Shown one piece after another: positions 21,265-30,487 of a stretch of DNA of 64,000 bases. The DNA is from Vibrio jasicida CAIM 1864 = LMG 25398 (GTDB lineage: Bacteria; Pseudomonadota; Gammaproteobacteria; Enterobacterales; Vibrionaceae): the NCBI RefSeq assembly GCF_000400365.1, contig NZ_BAOG01000014.1, positions 147,274 through 211,273 on the forward strand, written 5' to 3'. The position numbers and the translations under genes were made by a program. Every line of letters begins with the position of its first letter. Positions within the stretch are counted from its first letter, which is position 1. Below the pieces are notes generated by a model. That model did not search any database. It was not told the DNA's origin and was given only the letters and a program-made list of their open reading frames with translations.

Positions 21265-21559
21265 TCTCGCTGACAAGGTAGCGAAACTTCACGCACCAAT
21301 GGACAAGACTCTACTGAGAGTCTTGGCCTTAATCCTCGGCTTTATGCATGTAGGATTGGTGATGTGGGATCCAAACGCATACCATCGAGAAATTGGTGGC
21401 TTTAATGCGTTTATCGCACCGGCACTGATTTGGGCAGTCTGCTCAAGCATGGTTTACGGTGTGGGCTTCAAGCCAAGAAATTGGTACTGGCAAGTATTGT
21501 TCAGCCCTTATTTCTCAATCGCTATCTTAGTTTATTTAACAGCACTCTATTTCATGTAA
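21257..21559 (+). CDS. ybgE: Cyd operon protein YbgE
   Basis: 100-aa membrane protein of the YbgE family, found in cyd operons; its exact role is unsettled. About three hydrophobic segments (LLRVLALILGFMHVGLVMW; AFIAPALIWAVCSSMVYGV; ILVYLTALYFM). The GTG at 21257 overlaps the cydX end, implying coupled translation. An ATG at codon 15 is a possible shorter start. Confidence 0.88.
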   Translation: MSNLADKVAKLHAPMDKTLLRVLALILGFMHVGLVMWDPNAYHREIGGFNAFIAPALIWAVCSSMVYGVGFKPRNWYWQVLFSPYFSIAILVYLTALYFM

Positions 21560-21601
21560 GCGTTACACTCTGAAATAAAGTCGGTTATTAAATCATCGAA
21601 T

Positions 21602-21637
21602 AAAAAGCCAGACGTCTTGTCTGGCTTTTATTTTTTC
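21602..21637 (+). terminator. cyd operon terminator
   Basis: AAAAGCCAGAC/GTCTGGCTTTT stem with a five-base loop, followed by ATTTTTT. Confidence 0.9.
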
Positions 21638-21731
21638 TACAAAATTCAAAAATATTCCCTTCGCTCAGTACCAATTACTGCCGCTTCAGTTATAGTAATT
21701 GCTTTAAAGAATTGAAAGTACTGGTACTCCC

Positions 21732-22151
21732 TTGCAAGGCACATCTAATCCCTTCCGCTGGCCGATCACCGTGTATTATGAAGATACCGATGCGGGTGGC
21801 GTTGTATATCACTCTAATTATTTAAAATTCTTTGAACGCGCACGCACTGAGATGTTGCGTGCAAAAGGCATTTCTCAACATGTGTTATTGGAACAAAACA
21901 TTGGCTTTGTTGTCCGACACATGGATATCGATTTCAACCAAGGGGCGAGACTGGACGAGCATTTGACCGTTCTTACCCGAGTGTCAGAAATAAAGCGTGC
22001 GTCCCTGCAATTCTGTCAAGAGTTAGTCAATGATGAAGGCAAAACATTGTGCAAGACAATTGTTAAGGTAGCATGTATCGATAATAAGAAAATGAAACCA
22101 ATAGCTATCCCATCTTTTATCAATTCGGAGCTAACAAATAGTGACTGCTGA
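21732..22151 (+). CDS. ybgC: Tol-Pal-associated acyl-CoA thioesterase YbgC
   Basis: Hot-dog-fold thioesterase, 139 aa if the TTG at 21732 is used. The catalytic region is [26 protein letters not shown] with the expected Asp. The protein hydrolyses short acyl-CoA esters and is linked to phospholipid-synthesis partners at the cell division site. TTG is chosen because the N terminus then aligns with family members and no ATG lies before the active site. It overlaps tolQ by 11 bases and heads the Tol-Pal operon. Confidence 0.9.
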   Translation: MQGTSNPFRWPITVYYEDTDAGGVVYHSNYLKFFERARTEMLRAKGISQHVLLEQNIGFVVRHMDIDFNQGARLDEHLTVLTRVSEIKRASLQFCQELVNDEGKTLCKTIVKVACIDNKKMKPIAIPSFINSELTNSDC

Positions 22152-22839
22152 TATTTCCATTTTAGATCTCTTTCTTCAGGCCAGTCTGTTGGTAAAGCTT
22201 GTGATGTTGACCCTACTAGGCATGTCAATTGCGTCATGGGCAATGATCATTAAGCGCAGCAAAGTACTGTCTCAAGCATCAAAAGACGCTGAGTCCTTTG
22301 AAGACAAATTTTGGTCTGGTACCGATCTTTCACAGCTGTACCAAAAAGTGAAAGCTCGTAAAGACGACATCGGTGGCACAGAAGAAATCTTCTATGCTGG
22401 CTTTACCGAATTTGCACGCTTGCGTAAGAGTAACGCAAACTCACCAGCCTACATCATGGAAGGTACAGGGCGTGCAATGCGCGTTTCTGTAGCTCGTGAA
22501 GTGGATGAACTAGAAACCAGTTTACCGTTCCTCGCAACGGTCGGTTCTATCAGCCCATACATCGGCCTATTTGGTACGGTATGGGGTATCATGCACGCCT
22601 TTATTGCATTGGGTGAAGTGAAACAAGCAACACTATCTATGGTGGCACCCGGTATCGCAGAAGCACTGATCGCAACAGCGATGGGTCTGTTTGCAGCAAT
22701 CCCTGCAGTAATGGCTTACAACCGTCTAAGCAACAAAGTAAGTAAGCTAGAGCATACATACGCAACTTTCTCTGAAGAATTCCACAGCATCCTGCACCGT
22801 CAAGCAATGGCGGGTCGAGACAGCGCGAATAAGGAATAA
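22141..22839 (+). CDS. tolQ: Tol-Pal system proton channel subunit TolQ
   Basis: 232-aa MotA/ExbB-family inner-membrane protein with three membrane segments ([56 protein letters not shown]). With TolR it uses the proton gradient to energise TolA for outer-membrane constriction at division. Starts at GTG inside the end of ybgC; tolR follows after 3 bp. Confidence 0.97.
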   Translation: MTADISILDLFLQASLLVKLVMLTLLGMSIASWAMIIKRSKVLSQASKDAESFEDKFWSGTDLSQLYQKVKARKDDIGGTEEIFYAGFTEFARLRKSNANSPAYIMEGTGRAMRVSVAREVDELETSLPFLATVGSISPYIGLFGTVWGIMHAFIALGEVKQATLSMVAPGIAEALIATAMGLFAAIPAVMAYNRLSNKVSKLEHTYATFSEEFHSILHRQAMAGRDSANKE

Positions 22840-22842
22840 GGC

Positions 22843-23286
22843 ATGGCGGGTTACCAACCTAAAAAGCGTAAAATGACCGCAGAGATTAACGTTGTACCTT
22901 ATATCGACGTTATGCTTGTACTGCTGATCATTTTCATGGCGACCGCTCCATTTGTCACTCAAGGTGTGGATGTAGACCTTCCAAAAACCTCTACCGCGGA
23001 ATCAATGCAAGATCTTGCTGGTGAAACAGACAGTAGCTTCATCATTATTGAAATCGATCGCGATGGTAATTTGGGCCTAAGCGTGAATGATGAAGAGGTT
23101 CAACGCGGTCTATCACTACAAGACGTTATTGTTCGTGTGAAAGCAGAGCGGGAAATCAAACCTGATTCTCCGGTTGCAGTAGGGGGTGATGCCGCAACGC
23201 CATATGCAGATGTGGTACTTCTGCTTGATGAGCTAAGTCGGGCTGGCATCCCTAAAGTAGGTCTGATGACCGATATCAGGGAATAG
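22843..23286 (+). CDS. tolR: Tol-Pal system protein TolR
   Basis: 147-aa ExbD-family protein: short cytoplasmic N terminus, one membrane segment (VPYIDVMLVLLIIFMATAPF) with the conserved proton-path aspartate, then a periplasmic domain ending AGIPKVGLMTDI. Works with TolQ. Confidence 0.97.
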   Translation: MAGYQPKKRKMTAEINVVPYIDVMLVLLIIFMATAPFVTQGVDVDLPKTSTAESMQDLAGETDSSFIIIEIDRDGNLGLSVNDEEVQRGLSLQDVIVRVKAEREIKPDSPVAVGGDAATPYADVVLLLDELSRAGIPKVGLMTDIRE

Positions 23287-23299
23287 ACATCGAACATCT

Positions 23300-24328
23300 A
23301 TGAAAGACAATAAGAAGAAAACCAAAGAATACACCAAGCCGATAGCAATATCGGTTGGTTTGCATGCGCTTTTGGTCGTAGCGTTACTTTGGGGTACAGA
23401 TTTCAACATGTCTAAACCCGAGCCGACAGGGCAGATGGTGCAGGCGGTTGTTATTGACCCGAAGCTTGTCCAACAACAAGCCAAAGAAATTCGTCAGCAA
23501 CGCGAGAAAGCGGCAAAAAAAGAGCAAGATCGTCTTGATAAACTGAGACGTGAAGCTGAGCAGCTGGAAAAGAATCGCAAAGCTGAAGAAGAGCAAATTC
23601 GTAAGCTGAAAGAGCAGCAAGCAAAAGATGCAAAAGCCGCTCGCGAAGCTGAGGTCGCTCGTAAGAAGAAAGAGCAAGAACGTAAGGCCGAAGAAGAACG
23701 CACTCGTAAAGAGAAAGAGCGGGCAGCAAAGGCCGAACAAGAGCGTAAAGCCAAAGAAGAGGCCGTACGTAAAGCGGAGCAAGAACGTGTAGCGCGCGAG
23801 AAAGCGGCGAAAGAAGCCGAAGAGAAAGCGAAACGTGAACGTGAAGCCGCAGCAAAAGCCGAGCAAGAACGCATCGCGAAAGAAAAAGCAGCCAAAGAGG
23901 CCGCTGAGCGCGAACGTAAAGCTCGAGAAGCCGCAGAGAAAGCAGAGCGTGAACGCAAAGAGCAAGAAGCGGCTTTGGATGACATTTTTGCAGGCCTTGA
24001 AAGTGAAACAAGCGCAAACCAACAGGCTCAAGGGCAATTTGTTGCTGATGAAGTCACTCGTTACAGCTCTATCTATACTCAGCTTATTCAAAGCAAACTG
24101 CTAAAGGACGATTACCTATTGGGAAAGGAGTGTAGAGTTAACATTAAGCTGATTCCTACGGGAGCTGACATGATCGTTTCGTCAGTCAATGTGCTTTCTG
24201 GTGACTCTAGAGTATGCGCGGCTGCAAAGAGCGCAATCGCACAAGTGCCGAGTTTTCCAATATCTACTGATTCAACAGTTAACCAAAGGCTGAAGGACAT
24301 TAACCTTACGGTCGCACTACAACAATAA
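23300..24328 (+). CDS. tolA: Tol-Pal system protein TolA
   Basis: 342 aa. Membrane anchor at about residues 14-34 (IAISVGLHALLVVALLWG), then a very long Lys/Glu/Ala/Arg-rich helix (about 60-230) built of KAEQER-like repeats that spans the periplasm, and a C-terminal globular domain (from about 255) that contacts TolB/Pal and colicins or phage proteins in relatives. The repetitive coding sequence creates long antisense open frames, which are artefacts. Confidence 0.96.
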   Translation: MKDNKKKTKEYTKPIAISVGLHALLVVALLWGTDFNMSKPEPTGQMVQAVVIDPKLVQQQAKEIRQQREKAAKKEQDRLDKLRREAEQLEKNRKAEEEQIRKLKEQQAKDAKAAREAEVARKKKEQERKAEEERTRKEKERAAKAEQERKAKEEAVRKAEQERVAREKAAKEAEEKAKREREAAAKAEQERIAKEKAAKEAAERERKAREAAEKAERERKEQEAALDDIFAGLESETSANQQAQGQFVADEVTRYSSIYTQLIQSKLLKDDYLLGKECRVNIKLIPTGADMIVSSVNVLSGDSRVCAAAKSAIAQVPSFPISTDSTVNQRLKDINLTVALQQ

Positions 24329-24338
24329 GGGATAAGCC

Positions 24339-25691
24339 GTGATTAAACGCCTTTTACTAGGAATGTTTGTACTGCTTGGCAGTCTAACGAGTGTGGCTCA
24401 TGCTGCACTAGAGCTGGTGATTACCGATGGTATTGACTCAGCACGACCAATTGCTGTTGTTCCATTTAAATGGGAAGGCAGTGAACCTCTTCCAACGGAC
24501 ATCTCTGCTGTGATTGCATCAGACTTGCAACGCAGTGGTAAATTCAGCCCGGTACCGACCAGCAAAATGCCACAAACGCCAACCAACGAATCAGAAGTAA
24601 ACTTTGATGCGTGGACCGGTTTGGGCGTAGATGCATTATTGACCGGTTCAATTAAGAAAAACGAACAAGGTAACTACGTGGTTAACTACCAGTTAGTTGA
24701 CGTTGTTCGTGGCCAATTAACGAAGGGTCAAAGCAAAGCTCTCGGTGATGACGGAGAACTGGTTCTTTCCAAAGACCACGTGTTGTTTAACAAGGTTGCG
24801 ACAGTAGAAGGCCCACGCATGCGTGAGTACGCTCACCGAATTGCGGACCTTGTCTACGAGCAATTGACTGGCGAACGCGGCGCATTTATGACTCGTATCG
24901 CTTATGTTGTTGTAAACGACAAAGATCGCTTCCCTTACCAGCTGCGTGTTGCCGATTACGATGGTTACAACGAACGTTTAGTACTTCAATCTAAACAGCC
25001 ACTGATGTCTCCAGCATGGTCTCCTGATGGCCAGAAATTGGCTTACGTGAGTTTCCAGAACGGCCAAGCTGAGATCTTCATTATGAACATCTACACCGGC
25101 GAGCGAGAGAAGATTACGTCATACCCTCGTCACAATGGTGCGCCAAGATTTTCGCCTGACGGCAGTCAGTTAGCTTTGGTTCTTTCTAAGACAGGTTCAC
25201 TTCAGGTTTACACGTTGGATCTGAAAACTCGTAAGCTGACACAAATTACGCGTGGCAGATCAAATAATACAGAACCGTACTGGCACCCTGATGGCAAATC
25301 ACTGATTTTCACATCTGACAGGGGTGGTAAACCTCAGATTTATCAAGTAGATTTGGGCAGCGGTTCTACTAACCGTTTGACTTGGCAAGGCAGCCAAAAC
25401 TTAGGCGGTCAAATCACTCCTGATGGTCGATTCCTTGTCATGGTGAATCGCAGTGATTCGGGCTTCAACTTGGCTAAGCAAGATTTGGAAACAGGTGCTC
25501 TTCAGGTACTAACAAAAACATTGCTTGATGAGTCTCCGAGCATTGCCCCAAATGGTGGCATGGTTATCTATAGCTCAATCTACAACAAGAAAAACGTACT
25601 ATCGATGGTGTCAATTGATGGTCGATTTAAAGCTAGATTACCGGCAACAAATGGGCGTGTCAGAGCTCCCGCATGGTCACCGTTTTTGTAG
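24339..25691 (+). CDS. tolB: Tol-Pal system beta-propeller protein TolB
   Basis: 450-aa periplasmic protein: Sec signal peptide ([18 protein letters not shown]), an N-terminal mixed domain, and a six-bladed beta-propeller with repeated SPDG motifs ([46 protein letters not shown]). It binds Pal and TolA. 10 bp after tolA. Confidence 0.97.
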   Translation: MIKRLLLGMFVLLGSLTSVAHAALELVITDGIDSARPIAVVPFKWEGSEPLPTDISAVIASDLQRSGKFSPVPTSKMPQTPTNESEVNFDAWTGLGVDALLTGSIKKNEQGNYVVNYQLVDVVRGQLTKGQSKALGDDGELVLSKDHVLFNKVATVEGPRMREYAHRIADLVYEQLTGERGAFMTRIAYVVVNDKDRFPYQLRVADYDGYNERLVLQSKQPLMSPAWSPDGQKLAYVSFQNGQAEIFIMNIYTGEREKITSYPRHNGAPRFSPDGSQLALVLSKTGSLQVYTLDLKTRKLTQITRGRSNNTEPYWHPDGKSLIFTSDRGGKPQIYQVDLGSGSTNRLTWQGSQNLGGQITPDGRFLVMVNRSDSGFNLAKQDLETGALQVLTKTLLDESPSIAPNGGMVIYSSIYNKKNVLSMVSIDGRFKARLPATNGRVRAPAWSPFL

Positions 25692-25721
25692 TAATAAAAT
25701 TGATTAATAAAGGAAAATAAG

Positions 25722-26243
25722 ATGCAACTGAACAAGGTTCTAAAAGGACTGCTAATCGCGATTCCTGTGATGGCAATGACGGCTTGTAGCTCAAGTGATG
25801 ACGCGGCTTCAAATACGGGGGCAGAAACCAACACTAGCGGTTCTGAAACAACAGTAGTAACGCCAATCGATCCAAACGGTCAATTGACAGAGCAAGAGCT
25901 AAAAGAGCAAGCACTACGCGAAACTCAAACTATTTACTTCGCATTTGATAACTCAACAATTGCAGGTGACTACGAAGAGATGCTAGCAGCTCACGCAGCT
26001 TACCTAAGCAAGAACCCTGCTCTTAAAGTGACAATCGAAGGTCACGCTGATGAACGTGGTACGCCAGAGTACAACATCGCACTAGGCGAGCGTCGTGCTG
26101 AAGCAGTATCAAACTACCTACAAGCGCTAGGTGTTCAAGCTGACCAAATCGCAATCGTTAGTTACGGTGAAGAGAAGCCACTTCTTCTAGGTCAATCAGA
26201 AGATGTTTACGCTAAAAACCGTCGTGCGGTTCTAGTATACTAA
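25722..26243 (+). CDS. pal: Peptidoglycan-associated lipoprotein Pal
   Basis: 173-aa outer-membrane lipoprotein. Lipobox MTAC at about residue 22, a Ser/Thr/Asn linker, then an OmpA-like peptidoglycan-binding domain ([46 protein letters not shown]). Tethers the outer membrane to the wall in the Tol-Pal machine. The AAGGAAAA site precedes the ATG. Confidence 0.97.
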   Translation: MQLNKVLKGLLIAIPVMAMTACSSSDDAASNTGAETNTSGSETTVVTPIDPNGQLTEQELKEQALRETQTIYFAFDNSTIAGDYEEMLAAHAAYLSKNPALKVTIEGHADERGTPEYNIALGERRAEAVSNYLQALGVQADQIAIVSYGEEKPLLLGQSEDVYAKNRRAVLVY

Positions 26244-26258
26244 TTCGAGGTAAACCTC

Positions 26259-27014
26259 ATGTTCAGTAACACTAAGCGCGCTGTTACGCTTACGTTACTG
26301 GCAAGTGCAGCGAACTTCGCGTTCGCTGCACCAGCTCCAGTATCAGATCTCAACAGCACATCATCAGTATCAACTCGATCTTCTTCAGAATCAGATGTCG
26401 AGCGTTTAGAGCGCTTGCTGCAAAATCGCAACCGTGTTCAGCTCCAAATGCAAGAGCAAATTGACCAAATGTCACAAGAGATCAGTGATCTACGTGGTCA
26501 GTTAGAACGCAATAGCTACGAAATGCAGCAAATGTTAAAGCGTCAACGTGAGTTGTTTGTCGAGCTAGATCGTGTGCGTGGTGAAATGAAAGCTGCGCCA
26601 GTAAAAGAAACCAAGCCTGCAGAAACAGGTGGCAAATACACGTCCAACGCTGATGAGCAAACCGCTTATCAAGAAGCCGTGGATTTGATCCTTAAGAAAC
26701 GAGACTACACGGGCGCTATCGCGGCTTTCCAGCAGTTCCAAAAGGATTACCCGAACTCGACTTACTCAGCAAACTCCCACTACTGGCTAGGCCAGTTGTA
26801 TTTTGCTAAGAAGCAAGACAAAGAAGCAACGAAGAGTTTTGCCGCTGTGGTTTCTTACAAAGATTCTAACAAGCGTGCAGACGCATTGGTTAAGCTAGGC
26901 GATATTGCTGAGCGTAACAATAATGCTGCACAAGCGAAGAAATACTATCAGCAAGTTGTCGATGAATATGCCGGCAGTGCGTCAGCGAAAATCGCGAGCG
27001 CTAAGCTGAAGTAA
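26259..27014 (+). CDS. cpoB: Cell division coordinator CpoB (YbgF)
   Basis: 251-aa periplasmic protein: signal peptide ending AFA, a coiled-coil trimerisation segment (about 45-110), a linker, and C-terminal TPR repeats (YQEAVDLILKKRDYTGAIAAF; YWLGQLYFAKKQDKEATKSF; ALVKLGDIAERNNNAAQAKK). In E. coli it links Tol-Pal to PBP1B during division. Last gene of the operon; a terminator follows. Confidence 0.95.
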   Translation: MFSNTKRAVTLTLLASAANFAFAAPAPVSDLNSTSSVSTRSSSESDVERLERLLQNRNRVQLQMQEQIDQMSQEISDLRGQLERNSYEMQQMLKRQRELFVELDRVRGEMKAAPVKETKPAETGGKYTSNADEQTAYQEAVDLILKKRDYTGAIAAFQQFQKDYPNSTYSANSHYWLGQLYFAKKQDKEATKSFAAVVSYKDSNKRADALVKLGDIAERNNNAAQAKKYYQQVVDEYAGSASAKIASAKLK

Positions 27015-27038
27015 TAAAACTCATACATTGAGACTAAT

Positions 27039-27064
27039 AAAGGGAGCTTCGGCTCCTTTTTTCT
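27039..27064 (+). terminator. Tol-Pal operon terminator
   Basis: Stem GGAGC/GCTCC extended by A-T pairs, with a stable TTCG tetraloop and a TTTTTT tail. Confidence 0.85.
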
Positions 27065-27247
27065 TGTTTGCTCGTTTTACTTCACTGGTTTTTCTTTGCA
27101 ACAACCCAATTCTATTTTGTCGATAGAATAGTTATTTGCGTCAAAGATATACGGCTAGACTGCTAGAAATTCCCGCTCTGGGTTGGTTTTTGAAAATTAA
27201 CGAGGTTACAATACTCGGATTAAAGGAAGTTGCGTAGAGCAAGAGCA

Positions 27248-28309
27248 ATGAGCCACATATTAGATAAAATCGAGACAGTTTACCCATTCCCTCCAAAACC
27301 AATCCCATTAAGCCAAGAAGAAAAAGCCGATTACATCGAGCGAATCAAAAAGCTGCTTAAAGAGAAAGATGCTGTGCTTATCGCACACTACTACACCGAT
27401 CCTGAGATCCAAGCATTAGCGGAAGAAACGGGTGGTTTTGTTGGTGATTCGTTAGAGATGGCGAAATTTGGTAACCGTCACCCAGCAAGCACATTGATCA
27501 TTGGTGGTGTTCGCTTTATGGGCGAATCTGCAAAGATCTTAACACCAGAAAAACGCATTCTAATGCCAACACTAGAAGCGGAATGTTCACTTGACCTTGG
27601 CTGCCCAGCGGACAAGTTTAGCGAGTTTTGCGACGCTCACCCTGACCATACGGTCGTGGTATACGCAAACACTTCTGCGGCGGTTAAAGCACGCGCTGAT
27701 TGGGTTGTAACGTCTAGTATTGCACTGGAAATCGTTGAACACCTAGACGCAGAAGATAAGCCAATCATTTGGGGCCCAGACCGTCACCTAGGTTCTTACA
27801 TCGCAAACAAGACTGGCGCAGACATGCTGTTGTGGCAAGGTGAGTGCGTAGTTCATGACGAGTTCTCTGCGGACGCACTGCGTAAGATGAAGAACGTATA
27901 CTCGGATGCGGCAATCCTAGTGCACCCAGAATCACCAGCTAGCGTGGTTGAGCTGGCTGATGCGGTTGGTTCTACGAGTCAGCTTATCAAAGCGGCGAAA
28001 GAGCTACCTCATCAGAAAATGATTGTTGCAACCGATAAAGGCATCTTCTTTAAAATGCAACAACTGGTGCCAGAGAAAGAACTGATTGAAGCACCCACTG
28101 CTGGTGCAGGTGCGACTTGTCGCAGTTGTGCACACTGTCCTTGGATGGCAATGAACGGTCTTAAAGCGATTGAAAAAGCATTGAATGAAGGTGGTGAAGA
28201 ACACGAAATCTTCGTTGATGAAGCGTTGCGTGTGAAATCACTCATCCCATTGAACCGCATGCTAGACTTTGCTGAACAACTGAATATGCAAGTGAAAGGG
28301 AACGCATAG
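27248..28309 (+). CDS. nadA: Quinolinate synthase NadA
   Basis: 4Fe-4S enzyme that condenses iminoaspartate and dihydroxyacetone phosphate to quinolinate, feeding NAD synthesis. About 353 aa from the ATG at 27248 ([14 protein letters not shown]...), the start conserved in Vibrio as I recall; a TTG six codons earlier has the better-placed AAGGAAG and cannot be excluded. Conserved parts: [21 protein letters not shown], the cluster cysteines in [22 protein letters not shown] and [16 protein letters not shown]. Monocistronic, with a terminator. Confidence 0.96.
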   Translation: MSHILDKIETVYPFPPKPIPLSQEEKADYIERIKKLLKEKDAVLIAHYYTDPEIQALAEETGGFVGDSLEMAKFGNRHPASTLIIGGVRFMGESAKILTPEKRILMPTLEAECSLDLGCPADKFSEFCDAHPDHTVVVYANTSAAVKARADWVVTSSIALEIVEHLDAEDKPIIWGPDRHLGSYIANKTGADMLLWQGECVVHDEFSADALRKMKNVYSDAAILVHPESPASVVELADAVGSTSQLIKAAKELPHQKMIVATDKGIFFKMQQLVPEKELIEAPTAGAGATCRSCAHCPWMAMNGLKAIEKALNEGGEEHEIFVDEALRVKSLIPLNRMLDFAEQLNMQVKGNA

Positions 28310-28351
28310 TCGTTCTGTCTGCCCAGACATCAGTTTGTTAAGACAAATCTC

Positions 28352-28382
28352 AAAAACCAGCCGAATTTGGCTGGTTTTTTTG
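28352..28382 (+). terminator. nadA terminator
   Basis: AAAAACCAGCC/GGCTGGTTTTT stem with a loop of about seven bases and a long T-run. Confidence 0.9.
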
Positions 28383-28441
28383 TTTCTTACAATCAATGAG
28401 TTAGTATTTACTTATAGTAATCAGAAAGGAATCGGAAACTT

Positions 28442-29485
28442 ATGGCTGTATGGCTAGTACTGAAAAAGTGGCTGAGCACCCATCTTTTCAAATTAAGCAA
28501 CCGAAACCTTCTCGTCATTAGCGGTAGCTATATTGGTATTTCTTGGCTGTTGCTGGCTCTCGCGGGGGAGCATGCACTTACCGACAGTTTCTCTAACTTC
28601 ATTTATTACCTGATGGTGACTGCGTCGACGGTTGGTTATGGTGATCATTCACCAACGACGGATGCAGGGAAATGGGTCGTGGTTCTGTTTATCATTCCTG
28701 GTGGCTTGAGCTTGTTTGCGGCCATTTTGGGGCGTGTGGCAGGCGGTGCAATCGATTATTGGCGAGCGGGTATTTTAGGTAAACGGAGAGTAAGAGTGGA
28801 AAACCATATCGTATTATTGGGGTGGAATGGCGCAAGGACCATGCACCTTATTCGTATGTTGCAGCATGAAGAAGCGGGTAAGCGTCCCATTGTGTTATGT
28901 AGCCGTTCTGACATAGAGAACCCGCTACCGGGTGAGATCGGTTTCATCAAAGTGAACAGTTACACCGATGCACAAGAGATGAAAAACGCCAACATCACAA
29001 GCGCCAACTGTATCATTGTTGATAATCTCACCGATGATATTACCCTCTCGGCCGCCTTGTATTGTGCCTCTGTGAATCCTGATGCACACTTGCTTGCCTA
29101 CTTTAAAGATGATGCTTTAGGTAGATTGTTGAGCCAGCATTGCCCTAAAGCGGAGTGTATACCTGCCGTAGGTGCTGAGATGCTGGCGAAAGCAGCCGTG
29201 GACCCCGGTTCAAGTGCTCTACACCAAGAGTTATTAGCTTCTACTCGAGGTATGACGCAATACTCGGTGATTTACCCTGAAGATCAAGCGACAACCAGTG
29301 TCGAAAAGGTGTTCAGCTTCATTAAAAAGCATCATCAGGCCACATTGATCGCCTTCGATCTTGGCAATGGCATTGAGCTAAACCCTGAGCTCGAAGCAGA
29401 AGTGCCACCAAATACCAAGCTGTTCTACATTGCAGATGAGCGCATTGATAATTTTGCATGGAACGACATGAATAAGGACAAATAA
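28442..29485 (+). CDS. Potassium-channel-family protein with RCK-like regulatory domain
   Basis: 347 aa. Two membrane segments (LLVISGSYIGISWLLLALAG; WVVVLFIIPGGLSLFAAIL) flank the pore loop with the K+ selectivity filter TVGYGD at residues 63-68. A cytoplasmic Rossmann-like domain follows (HIVLLGWNGARTMHLIRML; VDNLTDDITLSAALYCASV), as in RCK/TrkA-N channels, although the glycine motif is degenerate (GWNGAR). Its stop codon overlaps the start of a DUF350 gene (TAATG), and YgiB/YgiC-type genes follow; a similar grouping occurs around E. coli yjf and ygi genes. Gating ligand unknown. Confidence 0.85.
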   Translation: MAVWLVLKKWLSTHLFKLSNRNLLVISGSYIGISWLLLALAGEHALTDSFSNFIYYLMVTASTVGYGDHSPTTDAGKWVVVLFIIPGGLSLFAAILGRVAGGAIDYWRAGILGKRRVRVENHIVLLGWNGARTMHLIRMLQHEEAGKRPIVLCSRSDIENPLPGEIGFIKVNSYTDAQEMKNANITSANCIIVDNLTDDITLSAALYCASVNPDAHLLAYFKDDALGRLLSQHCPKAECIPAVGAEMLAKAAVDPGSSALHQELLASTRGMTQYSVIYPEDQATTSVEKVFSFIKKHHQATLIAFDLGNGIELNPELEAEVPPNTKLFYIADERIDNFAWNDMNKDK

Positions 29486-29901
29486 TGCACATGATTGCTG
29501 ACCTGTTGGCAGGTTTTCCCAATTTTCTTCTCTACTTTTCCGTCTCGATTGTCTTCGTGCTAGCGTTTAAATTCGTCTACGTAAAACTGACGCCATACGA
29601 TGAATGGCACCTAATCAAAGAAGAAAAAAACACCGCAGCAGCAGTCGCACTGAGTGGTGCTTTTCTTGGTTACTGCTTAGCCATTGCTGGAGCGGCAACG
29701 AACTCAGTCAATATTGTTGATTTTATGGTGTGGGGCGTTGTTGCCATGTTGGCTCAAATCATTGCTTTTGGCATTGTGCGATTCATTCTATTGCCTAAAG
29801 TCTCTGAGCGTATCGAGAACGACGAAGTACCCGCAGGTATTGTACTCGCGGGAGTCTCTATCTCTGTCGGCGTACTTAACGCAGCTTGCATGACTTACTA
29901 G
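29485..29901 (+). CDS. DUF350-family membrane protein
   Basis: 138-aa protein with about four membrane segments (FLLYFSVSIVFVLAFKFVYV; AAVALSGAFLGYCLAIAGAA; MVWGVVAMLAQIIAFGIVRF; AGIVLAGVSISVGVLNAACM), fitting DUF350 (YjfL-like). The internal EEKNTAAAVALSGAFLG stretch is typical. Function unknown. Translationally coupled to the channel gene upstream. Confidence 0.85.
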   Translation: MHMIADLLAGFPNFLLYFSVSIVFVLAFKFVYVKLTPYDEWHLIKEEKNTAAAVALSGAFLGYCLAIAGAATNSVNIVDFMVWGVVAMLAQIIAFGIVRFILLPKVSERIENDEVPAGIVLAGVSISVGVLNAACMTY

Positions 29902-29909
29902 GAGGGGCG

Positions 29910-30479
29910 ATGAAACGCAGTTCCAACGTAAAACGATCTTCGATGGATAAAAGCTTCAAAGTTGGGCGAATCATCCCGTTTGTCGCTTTTGGTGGCATCT
30001 TCTTTCTGGCGACTCAAGAGTCAGAAACAGAAGGCTATATCTATGTTGATGCGGATGAATGCAAATCAGACGCGCCAGAATTCAGCGAACAATGTGAAAT
30101 AGCGTACCAAGAAGCGATGGCGAGAGCAGAAGAAAACGCTCCGCGCTATAACAACGAGTTTGAGTGTGAAGACGATTTCTATGAAGACGATTGTTATTAC
30201 AGCTCACGTCACCGCTCGTATGTCCCGTTTGTTGGTGGCTACTTCTTTAGCCGCGCAGTGAGTGGCTTGAGTGGTTACAACAAGAGTTACTACTCAGAGC
30301 CGATGTATCGCTACAAGTCGAAGTATTACAACGGTGCAGGGCAGTTCTATGGTTCTTATCGTAACCAATCAACTAAAGTCGCAACCAGCAACTTAAATAA
30401 ACGAGGTGGTGGCACGATAGGGCGCGCTATGTCCCGAGGTGGCTTTGGTAAAGCAGTCTCTGTTGGTCGAGGCGGTTAA
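29910..30479 (+). CDS. YgiB/DUF1190-family protein
   Basis: 189 aa from the ATG at 29910, which has a strong GGAGGGG eight bases upstream; the longer frame from 29886 is inside the previous gene. Basic N terminus MKRSSNVKRSSMDKSFKVGR, a membrane segment (IIPFVAFGGIFFLATQ), an acidic Cys-containing region (FECEDDFYEDDCYYSS), then Tyr/Ser-rich and Gly/Arg-rich tails (GGFGKAVSVGRGG). This is the DUF1190 (YgiB) layout. It precedes a YgiC-like gene by 8 bp, as ygiB-ygiC do in E. coli. Confidence 0.83.
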   Translation: MKRSSNVKRSSMDKSFKVGRIIPFVAFGGIFFLATQESETEGYIYVDADECKSDAPEFSEQCEIAYQEAMARAEENAPRYNNEFECEDDFYEDDCYYSSRHRSYVPFVGGYFFSRAVSGLSGYNKSYYSEPMYRYKSKYYNGAGQFYGSYRNQSTKVATSNLNKRGGGTIGRAMSRGGFGKAVSVGRGG

Positions 30480-30487
30480 CAGCATTT

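Noticed and set aside
23384..24091. Long antisense open frames (up to 235 aa) opposite tolA
   Set aside because: They are by-products of the Lys/Glu/Ala/Arg repeat codons of tolA. Translations are Phe/Leu- or Ser/Arg-rich low complexity, with no ribosome-binding sites; tolA itself is certain.
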